From contig NC_071332.1 of NCBI RefSeq assembly GCF_010183535.1, positions 2,790,001 through 2,854,000 of the forward strand: a stretch of DNA of 64,000 bases, in the 5' to 3' direction. The DNA comes from Caenorhabditis remanei. Taxonomy: Eukaryota > Nematoda > Chromadorea > Rhabditida > Rhabditidae. Both the position numbers and the translations under genes were made by a program. Below are positions 34,417-43,990 of the stretch, in pieces (position 1 is the first letter of the stretch; each line of letters begins with the position of its first letter). The notes under the pieces were generated by a model, which saw only the letters and a list, made by a program, of their open reading frames with translations, was not told the DNA's origin and did no database searches.

Positions 34417-35183
34417 GCAGATACCCGGAGCCGGCACTGACTTTTCCTGCAACGTGTAGAGCAACGTCCTGACGGCACCGGACAAAAGTTCCCGAAGAAA
34501 CTTTCATCACTTACGTACCCGGAACGGCCCTTACTCATCCGTGTAGCATTCGGATCGTATGCAGACCCTCGGAGAAACGGTTTTGATTTCGTTTTCTACT
34601 GGGATTTCTTCCTTTGTGAACATGCTCCAAGCGACATAATCCAGGAGTCCGCGAAGTGACTCCTGACCCGGAGACAGTTCAAACTTTCACGTGGCAGATA
34701 CCCGGAGCCGGCACTGACTTTCCTGCAACGTGTAGAGCAACGCACTGACGGTACCGGACAAAAGTTCCCGAAGAAACTTTCATCACTTACGTACCCGGAA
34801 CGGCCCTTACTCATCCGTGTAGCATTCGGATCGTGTGCAGACCCTCGGAGAAACGATTCTGATTTCGTTCTCAACTGGGATTTCTTCCTTTTTGTGAACA
34901 TGCTCCAAACGGCATGGTCCCGGAGTCCGCCAAGTGACTCCTGACCCGGAGACAGTTCAAACTTTCACGTGGCAGATACCCGGAGCCGGTTCTGACTTTT
35001 TCTGCTACGTGTAGAGCAACGCAATGACGGTACCGGACAAAAGTTCCCGAAGAAACTTTCATCACTTACGTACCCGGAACGGCCCTTACTCATCCGTGTG
35101 GGGGGCACGGATCGTTGCAGAAACCCGGAGAAAACGGATATTATTTTTTCTCCATTGGGATTTTCTTCCTTTTCGTAGAACGT
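34417..35183. repeat. 278-bp tandem repeat, 2.75 copies
   Basis: Copies begin at 34417, 34694 and 34972 with gcagatacccggagccgg; the spacings are 277 and 278 bp. Copies 1 and 2 are nearly identical; copy 3 diverges after about 35100 and breaks off. GC content is higher than the surroundings. The minus strand is open across copies but repetitive, so I do not call it coding. Confidence 0.9.
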
Positions 35184-35760
35184 CCCGACGGTTCTGAAAA
35201 ATAAAATATGTGCAATGCGTTTCGAAAACAAACGAGAGAGGCGGAAAGAAAAAACGAGACGAGTGAAAGAGTGAAATTGAGTTTAAAAAAATCCCGGCGC
35301 AAAGAAAAGTACCTGAAAAAGTTTTAAGCGGAGAAATTCTTAGGAAACTTTCGGAGGAGCACGCAGGTAGATTTAAGCGGAAAGAGAAAACAAAAGAAAC
35401 TCAACGACTTGACGCGGAATCCTCTAGTGAAACTGAGCGAAAAAGCTTAAATTGACAGAGAAATTGATGGAAATCGGAATATTTTGGCAAAGCACAACTC
35501 AAATGATGAATTTAGAAAAACTATCGGGAAATAACCTTTTTCAGCAGTTATCGTTTAAAAAATTGAAAAACAACCCGAAAATATTTAAAAAGGTGCGCAT
35601 TCTAACGTAATGGTATTTGCGGACAATGCACCAGACCTTACGATGGAGTTGATACATGTTATACCAATCTGTTTCGGCTGTCTTTTGATCGAAATGTGGA
35701 CGAAAACCGGCAAATAAAGTATGAGTTGTCGAAACAAGAGAATATTCAATGAATTCCAAC

Positions 35761-35991
35761 CAGGCTTGGTCGGAGAAAAATTTTCGGAGAATCGGAGAAT
35801 CGAAATTTTCTCCGACTTTTTTTTTCGGAGAATCGGAGAATTTCGGATAATTTCTCCGAAATGAAAAGTCGGAGAATTATCCGACGGATAATTTCTCCGA
35901 AAAAAAAAGTCGGACAATTATCCGTCGGAGAAATTCTCCGAAAAAAGTCGGAGAATCGGATTATCCGATTCTCCGACTCCGACCAAGCCTG
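35761..35991. mobile_element. hAT-like element, CGGAGAAT-iterated family
   Basis: Ends CAGGCTTGGTCGGAG / CTCCGACCAAGCCTG. Exact 8-bp duplications attccaac at 35753-35760 and 35992-35999. The interior is almost wholly cggagaat/attctccg units, so the whole 231 bp can fold. Non-coding. Confidence 0.9.
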
Positions 35992-36039
35992 ATTCCAACA
36001 AGAAGAATCAAAAATATATAGATTTTCTCAAAAGTCAAA

Positions 36040-37320
36040 GAAATTTCGCTGGAAAAGGAGAAAAGCTGACCGATACGGCTAAGAAATAAGCAAAAACTAA
36101 GTAATTGACAGAGGAAATCATAAGAAATCGATTTTTCAACAACTTTAAGCTCGAATGATGAAATTTCAGAAAACTTTCTGTTGGAATAGAAAACGAAAGC
36201 AGTAAAAATTATATTTTCAAGTGAAAACCTGGATAAAACAGCAGGAACATCAGTATTTCCGACATTTTTTGTCAAAAAAAACATGAAAAATTGGTTATTT
36301 TTCAAAAGGTAGGTCTGCGTTCTGACGTGACGGTGTATGCGGTCAATGCACCAAATCTTACGACTGATTTTGTAAAAGATGCGTTCGCCTTCTTTGATTG
36401 TTTTTTGAGGACGTACCGAACTCAAAGGTATATTTATAAAGTGTTTCAAAAATAAGCATCATCACCTCAAGAAATCTTTGAAACAGAATGGCCAGTTACT
36501 TCACAGCTATGAACCCGGAAAATCCTATCTAGAAATCTTGTCGAGAATCGATCACAGCAATAACATGCTGCTAATTTTTTTTGTTGTATATCGCTCATAA
36601 AAAGTATTCCGGATCCAGTACTGAAGCTGAATCAGTATCACCGTTTGAAGATAATCATCGCGATATGACAACAGTCACTAGATGCTTCAAAATGTAAACT
36701 ATTGACTGACTATCGAATTAATACCGAACTACACAAGTGAATCACAGGCACTCACGGTTAGAGAACAGGATAATTCCGAAGAACCGCCCTGAACATCACA
36801 TTGGAGAAACCCGTGTATCTATTATGAATTCAATTTTATCTGTGCATGGGAAGACCGCGCCGCACTCGCGCGGCGACCACGCCCACTCCCATTTTAACGC
36901 TGCGTTCCATTTTTGAACACTGCCGCAAGAAATGGGCGTGGCCGCCGCGCGAGTGCGGCGCGGTCTTCCCATGCACAGATAAAATTGAATTCATAATAGA
37001 TGAATATTAGTAACTGATTATCGATCTATTTCATACATATTCAATTAATTCCATAACGAAAATTCCCAAAAATGAGTAACATCGCTGAAAATCGAAGAAA
37101 AACTGCGCGAACCGGTAAAGAGATAAGCAAAACTCGTAATGGACAGAGGAAATAGCGAGAAATTGATTTTTCAACAATTTTAAACTCAGGTGATGAAATT
37201 TCAGGGAATATTTTGTTGGAAACAGATGAAAAAACAGTAAAAATTATATTTTCAAGTAAAAATCTAGAAAAAGCCAGTAGGAAAATCAATATTTTCGACA
37301 TTTTTCGTCAAAAAAACAAG
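36040..37320. repeat. Direct duplication of ~260 bp
   Basis: About 36040-36290 and 37085-37320 share the order cagaggaaat...gaaattgatttttcaac...gatgaaatttcag...aaaaattatattttcaagt in the same orientation at perhaps 80% identity. Between them lies the GC-rich MITE 36817-37001. Confidence 0.6.
36817..37001. mobile_element. 185-bp palindromic MITE with GC-rich arms
   Basis: Arms of about 68 bp starting atctattatgaattc and containing gaagaccgcgccgcactcgc; near-perfect complement on the other side. Loop of about 45 bp. Strong hairpin with GC-rich stem in AT-rich surroundings. Confidence 0.8.
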
Positions 37321-38013
37321 AAAAATCGATTCAAAAGGTTCGAAAAAAAAATTTCCGCCAAAATGGGGTACGGTAAGTTTAAAGGAGCATGACGATATAT
37401 TTTGTGTTGGGTCTCGCAGCGATTGTGTTATTAACATTTTTAAAATGTTTTTAGATCGAGATATGCTAGAAATCGGGAGAATGTGCGATGAGAAGTTGAA
37501 ACGAGAAAATATTTTATAAATTTCATAAAGAAAATTCACAAAAATTCGAATTCGAACGTAGAATTTTTGAAAAAAAAACAGAAATTTTTTGAATAGATTT
37601 TTACTGAAAATCGAAGAGATTTTGTTGGAAACCAGGAGAAATCTGCATAAAGCGACAGGGAAATGAGCAGAGAACTGAAACTGACAGAGAGATGAGGAAA
37701 AAAAAACTATTTTTCGGGAAAATTCTAGTCGTCGGAATTTCTGCGAAAATGAGTGGAAAATTCGAAAATACCGATTTTTGCGGAAAATTGGAGAGACAAC
37801 ACTGAAAACGAAAGAAAAGCTGAACGAGGAAGCTACGGAAAAAAAACAGAAATTGACGAAGAAAAAGATGACAAATCGATTTTTAATTGAAATTTTAGCA
37901 AATTCTCGCTCAGATGAAATAATTGGAAAAATGAATCCAAAACAACCGATGAGAGAAGAAATTAAACCTCTTAAAATAAAATTTTCAATAAAAAATCCAG
38001 AAAAAATCGTCCA

Positions 38014-38264
38014 CGTAGAGTCCCCGACTATGTATGCAGATGCGCTCTATTGACAAGCATGGTACACTTTTGCGTCACGGTGAACTTTCGAACTTCTGTG
38101 CATACCGGCGGGAAAATTATAATTTATTTTTCAACGTTTTTCCACGTTAAATAAATTATAATTTTCCCGCCGGTATGCACAGAAGTTCGAAAGTTCACCG
38201 TGACGCAAAAGTGTACCATGCTTGTCAATAGAGCGCATCTGCATACATAGTCGGGGACTATACG
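38014..38264. repeat. Near-perfect 250-bp palindrome
   Basis: Two arms of about 115 bp, read as virtually identical, include tccccgactatgtatgcaga and ggtacacttttgcgtcacgg, with a loop of under 20 bp around tcaacgtttttcc. It carries a gcgctctattgacaagc module. Possibly a very young foldback MITE. Confidence 0.85.
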
Positions 38265-38665
38265 TGATCGTCGAGAAATCACATTTTCATCGACTTTCTC
38301 GCCGATTTTATTCAAATGCACCGCCTTTTTTGAGGTCCGCATTTTGCCGTGACGGTGTTTGCGGGCAATACACAAAAGCTGACGACGGAGTCATGTTAAG
38401 GTATTTCTAGACCAAAATCATCGATTTTCAAACTAAAATGACGCTAAAAATGTTGAAAAACAGGTTTAAATGCTATTTTCTAACAAAAAACCAGCAAAAA
38501 CTCGAAAAATAATCGAAAACTGCCGACAAACAAAAAAAAACTAAAATTGGCGCGTGCACGAGAAACGCGCAAGGGCGCTTGGCGCACAACTCGATCTTTC
38601 GATTTTTTGCATTTTTCTTCGATAAAAACACCATTTTTGAATGATTTTCCAGAATCAGTTTTTTG

Positions 38666-38770
38666 CAGACCTGTCAAAAATCGGGCCGGGCCGAGATTTT
38701 TCTTGGTCGGGCCGGGCCGGGCCGAAATTTCTCTTGGCCCGGCCCGGCCCGGTCGGCCCGGATTCAAAAA
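38666..38770. mobile_element. GGGCCGG-iterated remnant
   Basis: Begins CAGACCTGTCAAAAATCGGG like the GGGCC family, contains several GGGCCGGGCC and GGCCCGG units, but has no matching right end. Truncated copy. Confidence 0.55.
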
Positions 38771-39060
38771 TGGGGTTTTTTACCAAATTTTTTTGAAAAT
38801 TTTCGGAAAAATAGAGTAAAAATGCTTAAATTATCATACATATTCACATTTTGATATAATTTTAAATTTTATTCGAAAACTATACTTTTTTTCAAAAAAT
38901 GTTTGAAATTTTTTTTTGAAAAAAATACAAATTTTCAGCGAAAACGTATAAAATGTCTTTAAAACAGCAAAAATTGAGAAAAATATTCTGATTTTAACAC
39001 ATTTTCGACACGATTTTCACATTTTCAGAGGTAAATTTTTATTACAACATTGATCTCTGA

Positions 39061-39823
39061 CTAGGGAATGGTCAGGACTGACTTTGGAGTTCAGAAACGA
39101 GACCGAGCGGAATCGAAAGACAATCGAATTCTGATGAGAAATCAGTTTTCAAAAATTGCTGACGACCCTCCAGAATCCAGATATTCTGGTCTGAAAATCC
39201 AAATTTAATACATGTGATTTACTCAATTTTCCACCCAAATTTAGCTGTATTTTCCCCCAAAATCACGCCACCTGAACATGCTTCTCGGCCAGCGATCGGT
39301 GGTCGAGGGGTGAGCGCGTCTATCTTCGAAGCACGCTATGCAGGTTCGACCCCGCTTGCCCAATTTTGTTTTTGATTTTTTTTTCGGCTTTTTTCTTTTT
39401 GAGCCGTTTCTTAACTATCAAAGTAATTAGTGTTATTCAAAATCGTTCGCAGTTTCTGGTTCGATTTAATTGAAAAACGGCTCAAAAAGAAAAAAGCCGA
39501 AAAAAAATCAAAAACAAAATTGGGCAAGCGGGGTCGAACCTGCATAGCGTGCTTCGAAGATAGACGCGCTCACCCCTCGACCACCGATCGCTGGCCGAGA
39601 AGCATGTTCAGGTGGCGTGATATTTGGGGGGAAATACAGCTAAATTTGGGTGGAAAATTGAGTAAATCACATGTATTAAATTTGGATTTTCAGACAAGGA
39701 TATCTGGATTCTAGAGGGTCGTCAGCAATTTTTGAAAACTGATTTGTCATCAGAATTCGATTGTCTTTCGATTCTGCTAGGTCTCGTTGCTGAACTCCAA
39801 AGTCAGTAGTGACCATTCCCTAG
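39061..39823. mobile_element. Tc4-like foldback element with tRNA-like module in each arm
   Basis: Arms of about 345 bp (39061-39411 and 39475-39823) with ends CTAGGGAATGGTC. Flanked by tga at 39058-39060 and 39824-39826, a TNA-type duplication. The CTAGGGAATG end and TNA target agree with what is known for C. elegans Tc4. No transposase. A related single end lies at about 41877. Confidence 0.82.
39284..39362 (+). other. tRNA-like sequence (A box and B box)
   Basis: TGGTCGAGGGGTGAGCGC (39300-39317) resembles a Leu/Ser-type A box. GGTTCGACCCC (39343-39353) matches the B box, with a T-stem of four pairs out of five. No complementary acceptor stem is visible, so this is a tRNA-derived or SINE-like piece rather than a working tRNA. 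The mirrored copy is at about 39528-39606 on the minus strand. Confidence 0.5.
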
Positions 39824-39886
39824 TGAGAAGACTTTCTCTCTCCTCAGTTGACGGCATGAAGTACTCGACGTCATTTGAGTTGGCAC

Positions 39887-40183
39887 CATACTTGCAAAAT
39901 ATCGGCCCGGCCCGGCTCGGCCCGTCGGCCCGGAGTCAAAAAATGAGCACAATTTTTTCACAAAATTTTTCGAAATTATTTAAAATTTTCATCAAAAATA
40001 GTCGAAAATCCTATGTACACTTGAGTTTTATCGATATGTAAAAACATAGTCGAAAATTCGACTTTTTTGCGAAAAAATCAAAAAAATTCAAATTTTTGTA
40101 CTGTGACCCAGGCCGACCGGGCCGGGCCGGGCCGGGCCGGTGAAAATTCTCAAATCGGCCCGGCCCGGCCCGTTGCAAGTATG
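39887..40183. mobile_element. GGGCC-iterated element (copy 3)
   Basis: Ends CATACTTGCAA / TTGCAAGTATG with GGCCCGG tracts adjacent. The flanks gttggcac and attttaat do not match, unlike copies 1 and 2, so flanking sequence was probably rearranged after insertion. Confidence 0.7.
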
Positions 40184-40917
40184 ATTTTAATCATAATTTC
40201 AGCAATAAAATCATCAGAAAAATCTTTTGAATTGAAAATTGCAAAAAATTCAGATTTTGGATAAAATTTGAAATAAAAAAACCCAAGTCGTTCATTTGTG
40301 AAACGATATTCTCTTCCAAATCTCGTTTAATTTCGGAGTATACTGCTTGATTCTAGAATTTTTCTGGAGTTGGTGTCAGGCAAATGTACATTTACTCGGA
40401 AATTTACAAAGAAAAGTGAGAAAAAAACACTTTTTTATTTCGAAAAAAAAGAAAACAAAGAAAAGTGGGTGTTGTAAAGTGGTCCTTCGCTGTAGATGTC
40501 ATCTTTTCTGATTTTTACCGGTGAGCGAATTGTTCCTGAAAGATGTTCACCCTCAAATACGATCTTTACTATTAACAAACGCAAACGGCTGTATGTTTGT
40601 GTGTCTGTCGCCGATCCTACCACCCTTCCTACTGAACCGATTTTCTTCAAATTTGGACCAAAAGATCAGAAATTTTCTCTTAATGATGCCCGTCTATTTT
40701 TTCAGTTAGAATAGGTCTCGACTAGGTCACTAGGTGAAAAAACGTGGTTTTCAAGCCTTTCAGTGGCTTTTGTTTCCGAAATAGGGAAATAGGAGTTCAC
40801 GGGGGAGATAATTATAGAACATTTTCATTCTTCAAATGAATTCATTTCTTTTAATTTTCAACACGGGTGGTGTAGAAAAGAAGGTTGAGCAGCCGTTAGG
40901 CTGCGTTAACCGACTGG

Positions 40918-40996
40918 TTTCACGGCCTCCCACAGAGGCCCTCTCAAAGTACTGTGCGCAGTGCATTGAGAGGGCCTCCGCTGGAGGCCGTGTGGT
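40918..40996. repeat. GC-rich stem-loop
   Basis: cacggcctcccacagaggcc followed by ctctcaa pairs with ttgagag and ggcctccgctggaggccgtg, giving about 28 paired bases around a loop of about 17 nt. Its size resembles a miRNA precursor, but nothing supports processing. Confidence 0.55.
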
Positions 40997-41876
40997 TTTA
41001 GAATAATCGGAAAGACACATAAAGGAAAAATTGACCTATCAGAAAAAAATATGAAGAGTCCATCAAAATTTGTTCATCTGGTGTCATTGGCAAGTTTGAG
41101 TAGGGCAGATGATTGCGGAGTTATCTAGAAAATTGAATTTTTCACAAAATAAAAATGAAAAAAACAGTTAATTTAGCAAAAAATCGTTTGTTTGTTCTTA
41201 TTTCTTACCTTTTAATGTCTCTTTACTCATCGCAATGGTCGCCATTTCTCGCTGTTCCAGTGAAACGCACTTTTTTCTGTAAAATTTTAATTTTCTGGTC
41301 CGTATGTCGACGAATTTTCTTAAATTCATAGTGGAAAATAGAAAAATAGAAATGGCTGTTTTATAAAATCATTATTTTAACATAAAAAGTGAAAAAAGTT
41401 CCATTAAAAAACATAATTCATTGTTAAAAGATGAGAAAATTAAAAATAACGTCTGAAAAAATGCTGAAAACGCAAACGCGCTCCGCTGAAAAAATGCGTT
41501 TTCCCGCTTTTTTTTTGAATAGAGATGGCTCGCTGTATACCACGGTGATTTTTTCGCTACATTAAATTTGGGTTTTTCTTCCATATTTTTGCTTCTCGCT
41601 AGGCCACGACCCCGTGAGGCGAATGCGCTCCGCCGGACAACGCAGTGTTAATTTCTCTTCCACAAACTTTGACGAGGTTTTAAAAAAAAGTGAATCCATA
41701 AATTTCAAAAAACGCGCTCATAAGATTAATTTTTTTAGATCTAGTTGTTGTAGAAAAAAATTCTAGTCGTTTTGATGCCTCCTTCATATATAAAACTGGA
41801 TTTTGTTGGAATTAAAACCCGATGGCCTAGTTTTGAGGAAGCGCATGAAGAAGCTCATCTTTTACGTGTAATATAA

Positions 41877-41990
41877 CTAGGGAATGCTATGGAGATATGG
41901 ATCGAGACATATATCACCAGAACGGAAATTTTCCACAGATTACAAATCTGTATTCCAATTTTTCAGAACGATTCTGTGAAAAAAGTTATT
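41877..41990. mobile_element. Solo Tc4-like end
   Basis: ctagggaatgctatggagat and the following gatcgagacatat parallel the left arm of the 24818-26028 foldback (gatcgagatggag...gtcgagacctat). No partner end nearby. Confidence 0.4.
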
Positions 41991-42169
41991 CAGGTTTTCG
42001 TGAGATCTCAGTAATAAAAATGGAAAAGTCACGAAAATCCTCCAAAAAGCTAATTCAGTGGGATTGAAATGAACCATAGTATGTTTCAAACGACTGGGAG
42101 CATTTTTAGCCGTTTTATGAAGAATTATGGAGATTTTTGATGTTGTTTTCACAAAAACTGTTCTTGTGT

Positions 42170-42512
42170 GAGACCGTACAAATCGGGAAAGAACGATCTA
42201 TCGGGAAGAAACGGATCTGGAAGAAACGGATCTGGAAGAAACGAATCGAAAAAGTAAGCGAATTGGGAAGTGACGAATCGAGAAGAAAGCTTTTTTGATA
42301 ATTTCATAAATCTCATAAAATTAGCTCAATAACATGAAAACACAGCGTTTATAAGCTAAATAACTAAACTAAACTAAAAATTATTTACTTTTCGTTTCTT
42401 TCAAACACTGGAACTAGCGAAAAAGCGTTCTTCGCGATTCGTCACTTTCCAATTCGCTTCTTCCCAATCCGTTTCTTCCCGATTCACCATTTTGCCCGAT
42501 TTGTACGGTCTC
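42170..42512. mobile_element. Element with GAGACCGTACAAATCGGG ends, iterated GGGAAGAAACGG and 8-bp duplication
   Basis: Ends GAGACCGTACAAATCGGG and complement. Exact 8-bp duplications tcttgtgt at 42162-42169 and 42513-42520. Both sides carry tandem gggaagaaacggatct-type units that continue the terminal CGGGAA; AT-rich centre. Length 343 bp. Confidence 0.88.
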
Positions 42513-42939
42513 TCTTGTGTGATTGTAAATGTTTCAGAGTTTACAACATTTCATTTATCAGATTATCTTCTAGATGTCTTGAAAACGTAATTAGAAGTGA
42601 GGTGGATTGATCATAGAATTGCCCTTTTTACGCTTCCTATCACCGAAGAACAGATGAATACAGTTGCAATCTCAAATTTTAGATGTTTTCCAGTTAAAAC
42701 TTTCTGTTTTGATAACAGAAATTAGTTTTTCGAACGATTGTTGACTTATCTACCATTTTTTTTTGTTTCCAAACGAACACTTTTCATAAAACTTTGTCTG
42801 CACTTCCACTGCAATTATTTAACCTCATTTTTCTGTGCCGTGGGGTTGCATCCTTAGCCCCGCCCATTTTTCCGCGCACCATGGGGCGAAAATTTGTCAA
42901 CGGGAAATGTACAGAAAAAATCACCGTGCTGTAGAGTCC

Positions 42940-43200
42940 GTGGCATTCCGCCCCGTTTCCCCATCGGGTTCTAGGCTCCCCTTTTTTTTATACAACACTC
43001 TTAAAGTTTTACACTTTCCGGTATCTACTTTTCCTCTACATTTCGCTGTCTCTATTTGGTTAAAAAAAATGAGTATTTCTTTCACTTTTTCTTTTCTAGG
43101 CTCGGTTTTTTTGCTTTTTCTAGAATCTTTATATTTTTTTCTTCTATTTGATAGCAATGTGCATTTTTATATGGCTTTTATATGATTTTTATGCGTATTT
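42940..43200 (+). repeat. Second copy of the LisH gene 3' flank
   Basis: Same order and orientation as 21090-21370: ccccatcgggttctaggctc, acatttcgctgtctct, tttctttcactttttctttt, gatagcaatgtgca. Roughly 90% identity with small indels. It marks the right edge of the suspected 21.7-kb block. Confidence 0.8.
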
Positions 43201-43989
43201 ATATGAATTTGTTCGACCACTTTTACGAGTTTTTGCAGGTTTTTGCCGCTTATTTGGGGATTTTACCTTTGAAATACCTGAAAAACCTGAAAATGCACTT
43301 GTCCACGTGGAGTACAGGAACAAGTGCGCTCTAATGAGAACATCGTGTACTCCTCGTGGAGAAGCGGGTTATTGCAAATTTTTGTTGTTTTGCGTGATTT
43401 TTGGAGTTTTTTGCTGGAAATAGTGGCATTTTAAGTTGAAAATCGTGGTTTTAAAGCTTTTTTCTGTTAAAAAATGATGAAAATCGCCTTCCTTTCACCT
43501 AAACACCTTGAAAAACCTAAAAAATTATGAAAAAGTGAAAATATGGTGTTTCCGACTGAAAAAAAGGTCTATCTATGTTTTCATTGCTTAAAATTGCCAA
43601 AAAATTAGCATTTCAAGCCAAAAACTTGTAAAAATCGGTTTTTAAATCATTTTTAAACTAAAAATCTGAGTTTTTGCATATAAAATACGGAATTTTTGTT
43701 ATTTTTCACTAAAAATGCTTAAAAACGGTCATGGAATGTATCTTTTTAGCTGGAAAACGAGAAAATTCGGAATTTTTCGAATGAAAGATTTCCAAAACAT
43801 TTTTTTGAAGAAAAAACGGTTTTCTATAATAAAAATGATAAAGTTTTCCTATTTTCATTAATTTTTACTAGAAAAATGCTTAAAATCGTTATAAATTCTC
43901 GTTTTCCCTTCATTTTTCTCTATGTTTCTCTTCTAAACCTGAAAATTTTGAAAAAAAAAATATTTTTTTGAAAATTTTTTTATTTTCAG
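43201..43989. other. Leader region upstream of the HflX gene
   Basis: AT-rich, without convincing exon. Contains a cacgtggagtacaggaacaa / actcctcgtgg inverted motif at about 43308-43370 related to repeats in CZIB intron 1. Ends in the acceptor tttattttcag (43989). Confidence 0.45.
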
Positions 43990-43990
43990 A

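Noticed and set aside
34596..35231. Minus-strand gene over the 278-bp tandem repeat
   Set aside because: The frame merely repeats with the satellite unit and has no splice or start context of its own.
39284..39362. Functional tRNA gene
   Set aside because: A- and B-box-like sequences are present but no 7-bp acceptor stem or convincing anticodon arm forms, and the sequence lies in transposon arms.
40918..40996. miRNA gene
   Set aside because: The hairpin has plausible size, but GC-rich perfect arms, lack of a defined mature arm and position in repeat-rich DNA make a MITE remnant as likely; kept only as a stem-loop.
43148..43423. Upstream start exon for HflX from the 91-codon frame at 43148
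   Set aside because: It runs through the duplicated 3' flank and a repeat motif. The ATG at 43991 directly after an acceptor gives a good mitochondrial presequence and correct phase.
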